Origin: an uncultured bacterium
GTDB taxonomy: Bacteria > Bacteroidota > Bacteroidia > Bacteroidales > Bacteroidaceae
NCBI GenBank assembly: GCA_905215345.1
Contig: CAJMPR010000001.1
Span: 437,271-501,270 of the forward strand
Length of the DNA: 64,000 nt
Direction: 5' to 3'
Each line of letters begins with the position of its first letter. The first letter of the stretch is position 1. The notes below the pieces were generated by a model that saw only the letters and a list, made by a program, of their open reading frames with translations, was not told the DNA's origin and made no database searches. Shown here piece by piece: positions 26,885-35,292 of this stretch. Made by a program: the position numbers and the translations under genes.

Positions 26885-28090
26885 TCATTGTACTACCGCT
26901 TCCGTCTTCATTTGTCCGAATACTTGCGTTGTACGGATTCTCAAAGTCACAAATATAATGCCAATTCCTAAAAACAGCAGGGAACCGAGAACAGAATAAC
27001 GCGTATCAAGGAAAGTGATAAATAATCCGCAGACAGCGGCCCCCATTGTTGTGCCGAGATTGGCAGACAACAGAAATAATCCGTTGGCAAAATCCGGTGC
27101 TTCGGGAGCAGCATCGGTTATCATGTACTGCATGGTGTTCTGACCATATCCCGCCAGAATGCCAAGCAAAAGAATGATAACAGCTATTGCAGCCAACCAT
27201 TCGCCCAACACAAACAAACATATATAGAAAGCAAAAAGCGCAAACGGGATGAACACCATGCTACGTATGGGATTAACCGCCAACTGTTTTCCCGCAATGA
27301 CATTTCCCACAATATTGGCAAGACCGTATACCAGCAAAAGCATGCTTATTACATTATAAGAAACCTCTGTCACCATCTTTAGAAAATCAGACATATAACT
27401 GAAGAAACCGAACAAGGCCCCATTAATCAATGTCACGGCAGCAATGGAATACCACATTACCTTTTTCTTCAGAACATCGAGCTGTTTGCCATAAGACAGC
27501 TTCTCCCCGACTGGCATGGAAGGTACAAAAAATATTGTTGCCACAAATGCCAAAGCATTGACCACAGCAAAGAACATCATTCCCATCGTAAAAGAGACTT
27601 CACTCGCTATATAGCTCGTTACCGGTACTCCCAATACCATTCCGGCAGAGACACCGATAAAGACTTTAGCCACAGCCTTCGGAGCTTTTTCTTTACTGAC
27701 AGAGGCGGCAGCTACGGTAAAAGCCATTGATACATATACGGGATGCAAAAAAGCCGGAAGTGCCCTGGCTATCAGCAGTATCACAAAATCAGAAGTAAAC
27801 ATCGATATGACATTACTTAAGGTAAAAACTCCCAAAGCCAGCAACATTACTTTCTTCCGGTTGACTCCTGAAAACAGTAACGGCATGACGGGAGCGGATA
27901 TGGCTACCACTAACGCAAATATACTCACCGTCCATCCCGCCTGGGGAACAGTCACATGGAAGGTATCAGCTATTAAAGGTAAAATACCGATTACTCCCAT
28001 CTCAGTATTGATTATCCCGAATACACCGACGGTGAGAATAAATACAAGCAAAGCACCCGAACGGGGTTTTAATTGGTTCTTTTGTTTCAT
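26885..28090 (-). CDS. MFS efflux transporter (AraJ/YdhP-like)
   Basis: A 401-residue inner-membrane permease with 12 predicted hydrophobic segments. The start TEMGVIGILPLIADTFHVTVPQAG is typical of the AraJ/YdhP drug or sugar efflux group. It is followed by the flavodoxin-fold reductase gene (35 nt). Divergent from the AraC pair, with operator site B 77 nt upstream of its start. A role in exporting a compound sensed by the AraC regulators is an inference from context. Confidence 0.85.
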   Translation of the reverse strand: MKQKNQLKPRSGALLVFILTVGVFGIINTEMGVIGILPLIADTFHVTVPQAGWTVSIFALVVAISAPVMPLLFSGVNRKKVMLLALGVFTLSNVISMFTSDFVILLIARALPAFLHPVYVSMAFTVAAASVSKEKAPKAVAKVFIGVSAGMVLGVPVTSYIASEVSFTMGMMFFAVVNALAFVATIFFVPSMPVGEKLSYGKQLDVLKKKVMWYSIAAVTLINGALFGFFSYMSDFLKMVTEVSYNVISMLLLVYGLANIVGNVIAGKQLAVNPIRSMVFIPFALFAFYICLFVLGEWLAAIAVIILLLGILAGYGQNTMQYMITDAAPEAPDFANGLFLLSANLGTTMGAAVCGLFITFLDTRYSVLGSLLFLGIGIIFVTLRIRTTQVFGQMKTEAVVQ

Positions 28091-28128
28091 GATTCAGTTC
28101 GTTCTGTTATATGATTATTTCGACACTG

Positions 28129-28136
28129 CAAAGTTC
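28129..28136 (-). promoter_or_regulatory. Probable -7 box of the MFS-flavodoxin operon
   Basis: GAACTTTG on the minus strand matches TAnnTTTG at all but one position. Its distance to operator site B (30 nt) equals that of the hydrolase promoter to site A. Confidence 0.5.
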
Positions 28137-28166
28137 AGGAGAATCAACGGATGTTCTTGTAGACGG

Positions 28167-28195
28167 ATTACAGAGAAAACAACCTCTATTACGGA
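28167..28195. promoter_or_regulatory. AraC-type operator, site B
   Basis: ATTACAGA (28167-28174) and ATTACGGA (28188-28195) are 21 bp apart, with AACC at the same place as in site A. The preceding bases GTAGACrG are also shared with site A. It lies 77 nt before the MFS start. Confidence 0.7.
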
Positions 28196-28226
28196 TTATG
28201 AAAACTTTCTGCCAAAGCATAAAAAT

Positions 28227-28330
28227 CCGTCCTGCTGAACGAATAAAATCATCCCATGGGACGAAAAAAATCATCTCGCAAGATGAAATAATTCATCTCA
28301 CGGGACGGAATAATTTATCCCGTAAGACGA
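28227..28330. repeat. 22-bp-period array of four or five 16-bp dyads
   Basis: Near-palindromes of the form TCATCyC-rn-rGAcGA lie at 28249-28264, 28271-28286, 28293-28308 and 28315-28330, exactly 22 bp apart. A degenerate fifth copy is at 28227-28242. The array fills the space between operators B and C in the divergent region of the MFS and AraC genes. Confidence 0.85.
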
Positions 28331-28375
28331 AAAAGAATGTTCCACAATACAATAACGATTAAATATTATACCCAA

Positions 28376-28404
28376 ATTACAGATAATACAACCCCGAATA
28401 CAGA
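28376..28404. promoter_or_regulatory. AraC-type operator, site C
   Basis: ATTACAGA (28376-28383) and AATACAGA (28397-28404) are 21 bp apart with the same AACC in between. It ends 28 nt before the -7 box of the AraC pair, so the pair probably controls itself. Its orientation relative to transcription is opposite to sites A and B. Confidence 0.7.
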
Positions 28405-28432
28405 CTCCCTATTCTTCATTAAAAAATATTCT

Positions 28433-28440
28433 TACCTTTG
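28433..28440 (+). promoter_or_regulatory. -7 box of the AraC pair
   Basis: TACCTTTG fits TAnnTTTG and lies 18 nt before the ATG at 28459. This rules out the in-frame TTG at 28438 as start. Confidence 0.65.
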
Positions 28441-28458
28441 TTGCTGTTCAAATACGTA

Positions 28459-29376
28459 ATGCTTATGGATACCGTAATAAAATTAGATAATGTAGGTCAG
28501 TATAACAGTTTGTACGGACTCGAAACGTTACACCCCCTGGTAAGTGTCGTTGACTTGACGAAGGCTACCAAAGCCATCAATCATGTTCAAATAAACTACG
28601 GACTCTATGCCCTATTCCTAAAACAGACTAAGAGTTGCGACATTAAATACGGCCGCAATGTTTATGATTATCAGGAAGGGACCATTGTTTGCTTCGCCCC
28701 GGGACAGGCGGTTTGCGTGGAAAACGTGGATAACAATATTAATCCGGCAGTCTATGGTCTTCTTTTCCACCCCGATCTTATTCGTGGAACCTCATTAGGC
28801 AAGAATATCAAGAACTACGGATTTTTTTCTTATGCCGTCAATGAGGCTTTGCATTTGTCCGACCAAGAGAAGAGTATCGTCATGGACTGTCTGGAGAAAA
28901 TCAGCATTGAGCTTGAGCATGCCATAGACAAACATAGCAAGTCCCTAATTGCAATGAACATTGAACTATTGCTCAACTATTGCATGCGTTTTTATGAACG
29001 ACAGTTCATCACGCGTAGTAACGTAAACCGGGATGCCCTCACTCAATTTGAACAACTTCTGGACGAGTATTACCAAAGCCAACTACCGATGCAGGATGGT
29101 CTGCCTACTGTAAAATACTTTGCCGACAAAGCCTGCCTCTCTCCCAATTATTTCGGAGATATGGTAAAAAAAGAAACCGGAAAGACTCCGCAAGAACATA
29201 TTCAGGAGAAAGTAATAGAGCTGGCTAAAGAACGTATGGCCGAAACAGGCGAGACCATCAGTCAAATTGCATATGCACTGGGATTTCAGTATCCTCAACA
29301 TCTCTCCCGTCTATTCAAAAAACGCGTTGGTTGTACCCCTAATGAGTACAGGGTACAGAACAAGCTGTTTTTATGA
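28459..29376 (+). CDS. AraC-family transcriptional regulator 1
   Basis: A 305-residue regulator. The N-terminal sensor part (about 1-190) has LETLHPLVSVVDL and IKYGRNVYDYQEGTIVCFAPGQ. The C-terminal AraC double helix-turn-helix lies at about 205-300 (LSPNYFGDMVKKETGKTPQEHI and ISQIAYALGFQYPQHLSRLFKKRVGCTPNEYR). It shares its plan with the next gene and overlaps it by 4 nt (ATGA), so the two are translationally coupled. The start was set by the -7 box immediately upstream. Confidence 0.88.
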   Translation: MLMDTVIKLDNVGQYNSLYGLETLHPLVSVVDLTKATKAINHVQINYGLYALFLKQTKSCDIKYGRNVYDYQEGTIVCFAPGQAVCVENVDNNINPAVYGLLFHPDLIRGTSLGKNIKNYGFFSYAVNEALHLSDQEKSIVMDCLEKISIELEHAIDKHSKSLIAMNIELLLNYCMRFYERQFITRSNVNRDALTQFEQLLDEYYQSQLPMQDGLPTVKYFADKACLSPNYFGDMVKKETGKTPQEHIQEKVIELAKERMAETGETISQIAYALGFQYPQHLSRLFKKRVGCTPNEYRVQNKLFL

Positions 29377-30269
29377 ACCGGAAAGTGCTGAACATAGAAA
29401 CCGTACACCAGTGTAACTGTTGTTTAGGATGTAAAACCTTGCATCCACTGGTAAGTATCATTGACTTGTCTAAAGCCAATCTTGAGCAACGTTCCATCAA
29501 ATTCGATTTTTATGCCATCCTATTGATAGAGAGCGATGCCAATGATTATATATATGGACGGAAATATTACGATTACTCCACCGCCGCATTGGTATTTCTC
29601 ACTCCCGGAGAGTCCATCAAGATAGATAAGCGGAAAATACTTTCCCCGAAAGGCTGGTTATTAGCTTTTCATCCTGATTTGCTCCGGTATACTTCACTGG
29701 GTAAAAATATAAAGTGTTATTCATTTTTCTTTTATAAGCTAAACGAGGCTTTACATCTTTCTTTACGCGAAAAAGCAAAAGCCGTTGAATGCTTGCAAAA
29801 CATTGGAGAAGAATTACAACATGCCATTGACTGCCATAGCAAAACGATTATCTCAAGATACATAGAGCTGCTGCTGGATTATTGCGCACGCTTCTATGAA
29901 CGTCAATTCATTACACGTTGCGAAGCCAATAAAGTTACTGTCGGGCAAACTGATATGTTACTGGATGAATATATACAGTCGGGCAAACTGAGAAACGGCA
30001 TACTGCCTTCGGCCGAATATTGTGCAAAGGAACTCCAACTATCCGCCCATTACCTGAATGATTTACTAAGATTTGAAACGGGAAAAAACATAGACGAATA
30101 TTTTCAACTGAAACGATTGGAAGCATCCAAGAAAATGCTGACGACGGAAAACACCACCGTTAGTATGGTTGTGGAAAAGTTAGGATATGCCAACGTACAG
30201 AGTTTCAGCCGCCTTTTTAAAAAAGTAACGGGAGTGGCTCCCAACGAATATAAATTCACCCGAAACTAA
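29373..30269 (+). CDS. AraC-family transcriptional regulator 2 (paralogue)
   Basis: A 298-residue AraC-type regulator, paralogous to the preceding protein along its length: CKTLHPLVSIIDLSKAN against LETLHPLVSVVDLTKAT, and YCARFYERQFITR against YCMRFYERQFITR. A C-terminal double helix-turn-helix (about 195-298) ends VTGVAPNEYKF. Its start codon overlaps the stop of regulator 1. It probably works with regulator 1, perhaps as a heterodimer, on the ATTACAGA operators nearby. That is an inference. Confidence 0.87.
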   Translation: MNRKVLNIETVHQCNCCLGCKTLHPLVSIIDLSKANLEQRSIKFDFYAILLIESDANDYIYGRKYYDYSTAALVFLTPGESIKIDKRKILSPKGWLLAFHPDLLRYTSLGKNIKCYSFFFYKLNEALHLSLREKAKAVECLQNIGEELQHAIDCHSKTIISRYIELLLDYCARFYERQFITRCEANKVTVGQTDMLLDEYIQSGKLRNGILPSAEYCAKELQLSAHYLNDLLRFETGKNIDEYFQLKRLEASKKMLTTENTTVSMVVEKLGYANVQSFSRLFKKVTGVAPNEYKFTRN

Positions 30270-30353
30270 CATTCCGGTTCATCTTTTTTGCTCAAAAGCG
30301 TCAATCTTGTGCACATTTTCACCCCGTTTTCTTGTCAAACCCAACTCTTTGCG

Positions 30354-30361
30354 TAAATTTG
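30354..30361 (+). promoter_or_regulatory. -7 box of the etf operon
   Basis: TAAATTTG fits TAnnTTTG and lies 99 nt before the etfB start, leaving a leader of about 90 nt. A CTTG at 30331-30334 could be a weak -33 element. Confidence 0.6.
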
Positions 30362-30460
30362 CACGCTGATAGTTAACCGGATAATTTCAGTAGCAGGATA
30401 CTACTACTCCTATTTCCCGGCACTGACATGATAAAAATACTAATACTAATAATTAATAGC

Positions 30461-31354
30461 ATGAGTTTGAAAATTGTTGTATTGGCAAAACAAGTTCCCG
30501 ACACACGTAACGTTGGGAAAGATGCCATGAAAGCCGACGGAACTATTAACCGTGCGGCACTCCCTGCCATCTTCAACCCCGAAGACCTGAATGCTCTTGA
30601 GCAGGCTCTCCGGTTGAAAGATGAACATCCGGGCTCCACCGTAACCATTCTGACTATGGGACCGGGACGTGCAGCCGAAGTTATCCGTGAAGGACTTTAC
30701 CGTGGTGCCGACAACGGCTATTTGTTGACCGACCGTGCTTTTGCCGGTGCGGACACATTGGCCACATCATACGCACTTGCTACCGCTATCAAAAAAATCG
30801 GTGATTATGACATTATTGTCGGTGGTCGCCAAGCTATTGACGGTGATACGGCGCAAGTAGGTCCCCAGGTTGCTGAAAAGCTGGGATTGACGCAAATTAC
30901 ATATGCGGAAGAGGTTCTGAATGTGGATAAAGCAGCTAACAAAATTACTGTAAAACGTCATATCGATGGTGGTGTAGAGACTGTAGAAGGTCCGTTGCCT
31001 ATCGTTATCACCGTTAACGGTAGCGCTGCCGCCTGCCGTCCGCGCAATGCCAAACTGGTGCAAAAATATAAACGTGCCCTCGGTGCACAGGAAAAGGCTG
31101 CCATCACCAAAGAAGGTGAAACCTTGCAGTATGCCGACCTGTACGAGAAATATCCTTATCTGAACATCGTAGAATGGAGTGTGGCTGATGTCTGCGGCGA
31201 CCTTGTACAATGCGGATTAAGCGGTTCACCCACAAAGGTGAAGACTATCCAGAACATTTCATTCCAGGCAAAAGAAAGTAAAACGCTGACCGGTAGCGAC
31301 AGTGATGTAGAAGATTTGATTGTTGAACTGTTAGCTAACCACACGATAGGATAA
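30461..31354 (+). CDS. etfB: Electron transfer flavoprotein beta subunit
   Basis: A 297-residue EtfB. The family start LKIVVLAKQVPDTRNVG is visible, then LEQALRLKDE and the AMP/flavin-binding region TYEEVL-like ITYAEEVL and VEGPLPIVITVNGSAAACRPR. I chose the ATG at 30461 because the upstream in-frame ATG at 30428 adds eleven hydrophobic residues not found in the family. It forms a heterodimer with EtfA encoded 4 nt downstream and passes electrons to or from the acyl-CoA dehydrogenase in the same operon. Confidence 0.93.
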   Translation: MSLKIVVLAKQVPDTRNVGKDAMKADGTINRAALPAIFNPEDLNALEQALRLKDEHPGSTVTILTMGPGRAAEVIREGLYRGADNGYLLTDRAFAGADTLATSYALATAIKKIGDYDIIVGGRQAIDGDTAQVGPQVAEKLGLTQITYAEEVLNVDKAANKITVKRHIDGGVETVEGPLPIVITVNGSAAACRPRNAKLVQKYKRALGAQEKAAITKEGETLQYADLYEKYPYLNIVEWSVADVCGDLVQCGLSGSPTKVKTIQNISFQAKESKTLTGSDSDVEDLIVELLANHTIG

Positions 31355-31358
31355 GATT

Positions 31359-32378
31359 ATGAATAATGTATTTGTATATTTAGAGATAGAAGGCACTACG
31401 GTTGCCGATGTCAGTCTCGAACTCTTGACCAAAGGTCGTAAATTGGCTAATCAGTTGGGTTGCCAACTGGAAGCAGTCGCTGTCGGTAGCAATCTGGCAG
31501 GTATTGAAAAGCATGTATTGCCTTTCGGTGTCGACAAACTTCATATATTCGATGCTCCGGGCTTATTCCCTTATACTTCCCTTCCCCACTCTTCTGTTCT
31601 TATCAACCTGTTCAAGGAAGAACAACCGCAAATCTGTCTAATGGGTGCAACCGTTATCGGTCGTGACCTCGGTCCGCGCGTTTCTTCTGCATTGACCAGT
31701 GGATTGACCGCAGACTGTACTTCTCTGGAAATCGGTGACCACGAGGACAAGAAGGAAGGTAAAGTTTATGAGAACCTATTGTATCAGATTCGTCCCGCAT
31801 TCGGTGGTAACATCGTAGCAACCATCGTAAACCCTGAACACCGTCCGCAAATGGCGACCGTACGTGAAGGGGTAATGAAGAAAGAAATTCTGGACGCTAA
31901 CTACAAGGGTGAAGTCGTAAACCATGACGTAGCCAAATATGTTCCTGAAACAGACTATGTAGTAAAGGTTATCGACCGTCATGTAGAAAAAGCCAAGCAT
32001 AACCTGAAAGGTGCTCCTATCGTGATTGCCGGTGGTTATGGTATGGGAAGCCGTGAAAGCTTCAATATGCTGTTTGAACTGGCAAAAGAACTTCACGCCG
32101 AAGTAGGTGCCAGCCGTGCCGCAGTGGATGCAGGCTTTGCCGATCACGACCGCCAAATCGGTCAGACAGGTGTAACGGTTCGTCCGAAACTGTATATCGC
32201 TTGTGGTATCTCCGGCCAAATCCAGCACATTGCCGGTATGCAGGAGAGTGGTATTATCATCTCCGTCAATAACGACGAAAATGCTCCTATCAACACGATT
32301 GCAGATTATGTTATCAATGGTACGGTAGAAGAAGTTATTCCGAAGATGATTAAGTATTACAAACAGAATAGTAAGTAA
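31359..32378 (+). CDS. etfA: Electron transfer flavoprotein alpha subunit
   Basis: A 339-residue EtfA. The C-terminal FAD-binding signature is clear: VGASRAAVDAGF, then GQTGVTVRPKLYIACGISG, then IQHIAGMQESGIIISVNND. Length is typical. Middle gene of an etfB-etfA-acyl-CoA dehydrogenase operon, with 4 nt before and 7 nt after. Confidence 0.95.
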   Translation: MNNVFVYLEIEGTTVADVSLELLTKGRKLANQLGCQLEAVAVGSNLAGIEKHVLPFGVDKLHIFDAPGLFPYTSLPHSSVLINLFKEEQPQICLMGATVIGRDLGPRVSSALTSGLTADCTSLEIGDHEDKKEGKVYENLLYQIRPAFGGNIVATIVNPEHRPQMATVREGVMKKEILDANYKGEVVNHDVAKYVPETDYVVKVIDRHVEKAKHNLKGAPIVIAGGYGMGSRESFNMLFELAKELHAEVGASRAAVDAGFADHDRQIGQTGVTVRPKLYIACGISGQIQHIAGMQESGIIISVNNDENAPINTIADYVINGTVEEVIPKMIKYYKQNSK

Positions 32379-32385
32379 GGAAATT

Positions 32386-34092
32386 ATGGCTAATTTTTAT
32401 ACAGATATTCCGGAACTCAAGTTCCACTTGAACAATCCGATGATGGAACGTATCTGCGAACTGAAAGAGCGCGAATACGAAGACAAAGATAAATTTGAAT
32501 ATGCTCCCCAGGATTATGCGGATGCTATCGATTCTTACGACAAGGTGCTCGAAATCACCGGTGAGATTACCGGTGAAATCATTGCTCCTAACGCTGAAGG
32601 TGTAGACGAGGAAGGTCCTCACTGTGCCGATGGTCGTGTGGAATATGCCAGTGGTACGAAGCAGAACCTCGATGCCATGGTAAAAGCCGGTTTGAACGGT
32701 ATGACCATGCCGCGTCGTTTCGGCGGATTGAACTTCCCGATTACTCCGTATACCATGTGTGCGGAAATCGTAGCTGCCGCTGATGCAGGCTTCGGTAACA
32801 TCTGGTCTTTGCAGGACTGTATCGAAACTTTGTATGAATTCGGTAACGAAGAACAGCATAGCCGTTTCATACCCCGTATCTGCCAGGGCGAAACTATGTC
32901 TATGGACTTGACCGAACCGGATGCAGGCTCCGACCTCCAAAGCGTAATGCTGAAAGCAACCTACGACGAAGCTAACAACTGCTGGCGTCTGAACGGTGTA
33001 AAACGTTTCATCACGAATGGTGACGCTGACTTGCACCTCGTATTGGCACGTTCGGAAGAAGGTACCAAAGACGGTCGTGGTCTTTCCATGTTTATCTATG
33101 ATAAGCGTGACGGTGGCGTAAACGTTCGCCGCATCGAGAACAAGTTGGGTATTCACGGTTCTCCTACTTGTGAGCTTGTTTACAAGAATGCAAAATGCGA
33201 ACTTTGCGGTGACCGCAAACTCGGTCTGATTAAATATGTAATGGCTTTGATGAACGGCGCCCGTCTGGGTATCGCTGCTCAGTCAGTAGGTTTGAGTCAG
33301 GCTGCTTACAATGAAGGTTTGGCTTATGCTAAAGACCGCAAGCAGTTCGGCAAGGCCATTATTGAATTCCCCGCAGTATATGACATGCTGGCTATCATGA
33401 AAGCTAAGTTGGATGCAGGCCGTGCATTGTTGTATCAGACTTCACGCTACGTAGACATCTATAAAGCATTGGATGACATCGCCCGTGAACGCAAACTTAC
33501 TCCGGAAGAACGTCAGGAACAAAAGAAGTATGCCAAATTAGCCGACAGCTTCACTCCTCTGGCTAAAGGTATGAACTCTGAATATGCCAACCAAAATGCT
33601 TATGACAGTATTCAGATTCACGGTGGTTCCGGTTTCATGTTGGAATATGCTTGCCAGCGTATCTATCGCGACGCACGTATTACCTCTATTTATGAGGGTA
33701 CTACGCAGTTGCAGACAGTCGCCGCTATCCGTTATGTAACCAATGGTTCATATTCCGCTACCTTGCGGGAGTACGAACTGATTCCTTGCAGCGAAAAAAT
33801 GCAACCGTTGTTGGATCGTGTAAAGGAAATGACAAATAAGTTCGAAGCTGTTACCAATGCGGTAAAAGAAACTCAAAACCAAGAGTTACTGGACTTCGTT
33901 GCTCGCCGTCTCTATGAAATGGCAGCCGTGTGTATCATGTCTCACCTGCTTATTCAAGACGCAACAAAAGCTCCTGAGCTGTTTGCTAAGTCCGCCTTGG
34001 TTTATGTGAACTATGCAGAAGCAGAAGTAGAAAAACATTTCAACTTTATCCGCAAGTTCAAGGCCGAAGAATTGGAAAGCTACCAGAAGTAA
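32386..34092 (+). CDS. Acyl-CoA dehydrogenase
   Basis: A 568-residue flavoenzyme of the acyl-CoA dehydrogenase family. FAD and substrate-binding segments are SMDLTEPDAGSDLQSV, FITNGDAD and IQIHGGSGFMLEYACQRIYRDARITSIYEGT. The Glu of YEGT is in the position of the catalytic base in long forms. A C-terminal extension of about 130 residues is typical of the ~600-residue group. With EtfAB it would oxidise or reduce acyl-CoA species. Whether it bifurcates electrons cannot be read from sequence. Confidence 0.92.
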   Translation: MANFYTDIPELKFHLNNPMMERICELKEREYEDKDKFEYAPQDYADAIDSYDKVLEITGEITGEIIAPNAEGVDEEGPHCADGRVEYASGTKQNLDAMVKAGLNGMTMPRRFGGLNFPITPYTMCAEIVAAADAGFGNIWSLQDCIETLYEFGNEEQHSRFIPRICQGETMSMDLTEPDAGSDLQSVMLKATYDEANNCWRLNGVKRFITNGDADLHLVLARSEEGTKDGRGLSMFIYDKRDGGVNVRRIENKLGIHGSPTCELVYKNAKCELCGDRKLGLIKYVMALMNGARLGIAAQSVGLSQAAYNEGLAYAKDRKQFGKAIIEFPAVYDMLAIMKAKLDAGRALLYQTSRYVDIYKALDDIARERKLTPEERQEQKKYAKLADSFTPLAKGMNSEYANQNAYDSIQIHGGSGFMLEYACQRIYRDARITSIYEGTTQLQTVAAIRYVTNGSYSATLREYELIPCSEKMQPLLDRVKEMTNKFEAVTNAVKETQNQELLDFVARRLYEMAAVCIMSHLLIQDATKAPELFAKSALVYVNYAEAEVEKHFNFIRKFKAEELESYQK

Positions 34093-34112
34093 TCCATTTA
34101 ATTCTCTATAAT

Positions 34113-34148
34113 AAAGGGCTGCTTACATGTTGTAAGCAGCCCTTTCTA
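34113..34148 (+). terminator. Terminator of the etf-acyl-CoA dehydrogenase operon
   Basis: A perfect 15-bp stem AAAGGGCTGCTTACA (34113-34127) with TGTAAGCAGCCCTTT (34131-34145), loop TGT. It lies 20 nt beyond the stop. Confidence 0.9.
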
Positions 34149-34190
34149 CATAAATAAACTATCAATTATATCCTGCTCAGGATAAACACA

Positions 34191-34709
34191 TTACATATTA
34201 ATCATCCCGGTAATTCCTTCCAAAGTTCCAGGTACCATTTCTTTAGCCATAAGGTATTCGGCCGGAAAACTTTCGTGGTGAATACCATACAGTTGGGTTA
34301 GTTTGTATCCGAATCTTTGGTAATAATCAGGATCACCTAACAGGAAAGCAGTGGTGTATCCCATTCTTTCCGCAATGCGGAAACCTTCTTTCATCAATGC
34401 AGAGCCAATCCCCATCTTACGATACTCAATCAAGACGGATAAAGGAGCAACCATAAATGTATCATATTTGCTACCGTCCGGCAGGGTTACATACGTCTTG
34501 GTAAACATGATATGTCCGGCCGGTTTCCCATCAACTTCTGCAACCAAGTCCAGTTCCGGAAGATAATTCATACCATTACGCAGGTCCACAGCGTAATCCT
34601 GTTCGGTGCCGTCTTTATGTTCAGCCGTTTCAAAAGCTGTTTTGATTAAATGATATACAGTAGAATAATCCGCTTCAGTTGTTTGTCTTACTATAATATT
34701 TGCTTTCAT
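34191..34709 (-). CDS. GNAT-family N-acetyltransferase (YhbS-like)
   Basis: A 172-residue GCN5-related acetyltransferase. The acetyl-CoA binding motif A is LSVLIEYRKMGIGSALMKEGFRIAERMG (about 90-117), followed by GDPDYYQRFGYK. Acceptor unknown. Single gene on the minus strand. No clear promoter was seen. Confidence 0.88.
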   Translation of the reverse strand: MKANIIVRQTTEADYSTVYHLIKTAFETAEHKDGTEQDYAVDLRNGMNYLPELDLVAEVDGKPAGHIMFTKTYVTLPDGSKYDTFMVAPLSVLIEYRKMGIGSALMKEGFRIAERMGYTTAFLLGDPDYYQRFGYKLTQLYGIHHESFPAEYLMAKEMVPGTLEGITGMINM

Positions 34710-34838
34710 TTTTAATAGTTTTATTGAAATACATAATGAATCATTACGGAGTATCCCTCCGAATAATTTGCCTTAAATAAAAAGATACGAAAAACTTATC
34801 CGATACATACATTGTATGTCGAACAAAACTAAATGGTC

Positions 34839-34865
34839 CAGCCTGAATAAAAAAATATCAGGCTG
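34839..34865. repeat. Short inverted repeat
   Basis: CAGCCTGA (34839-34846) pairs with TCAGGCTG (34858-34865) around an A-rich loop. It lies in the 270-nt gap between the CbpM gene end and the GNAT start and could be a terminator or a regulatory hairpin. Confidence 0.4.
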
Positions 34866-34940
34866 TTATTACGCGGATATTTTAGAATTTTGTTGTTTCA
34901 CGCTGCAAATGTATGAAATATAAAGGACTTTGGCAAGCAA

Positions 34941-34985
34941 GGTGGAGAATCAAGTGGGTAATCAAGTGAGTAGTTAACTACTCAC
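34941..34985. repeat. 12-bp tandem repeats running into a 20-bp palindrome
   Basis: Three 12-bp units (GGTGGAGAATCA, AGTGGGTAATCA, AGTGAGTAGTTA) lie at 34941-34976. The last merges with the perfect palindrome GTGAGTAGTTAACTACTCAC (34966-34985), which contains the CbpM stop codon. Confidence 0.7.
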
Positions 34986-35278
34986 TCAATTCCCTCAAAC
35001 AGCCTCAACCTGCTATGTAATGAATGAATTTCCCGTTGCATTCCTTCCATACGCTCCAATAAATGATGAATGGCGTCGATACCTTCTATATTGATGGATA
35101 AGTCATAATACATCCGGCTATAACGTTCTACATCCGGCAATTGGGAGAATAATAAATAACGTTCTCCGGCTTCCGTCTGAATATCTATCAGACCACCTTC
35201 CTGCAACATGTCTATGAAAGACGGTTCTATATGGCATTTGCTGCAATATTCACTAATTATAATCACTTCGTTCTGCAT
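34982..35278 (-). CDS. cbpM: Chaperone modulator CbpM (MerR-like)
   Basis: A 98-residue MerR-like helix-turn-helix protein with a C-terminal coiled-coil (ERMEGMQREIHSLHSRLRLFE). Such proteins bind the J-domain of CbpA and restrain it. It follows the CbpA-like gene by 14 nt, the usual cbpA-cbpM order. Family assignment rests on size, pattern and neighbour. Confidence 0.8.
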   Translation of the reverse strand: MQNEVIIISEYCSKCHIEPSFIDMLQEGGLIDIQTEAGERYLLFSQLPDVERYSRMYYDLSINIEGIDAIHHLLERMEGMQREIHSLHSRLRLFEGIE

Positions 35279-35292
35279 AGTGCTGACATTTT

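Noticed and set aside
28227..28330. CRISPR array candidate
   Set aside because: Units are near-palindromes of 16 bp with 6-bp gaps, with no 30-nt spacers and no cas genes nearby.
28438..28458. TTG start for AraC regulator 1
   Set aside because: The codon lies inside the -7 promoter element TACCTTTG, so it would not be in the transcript.
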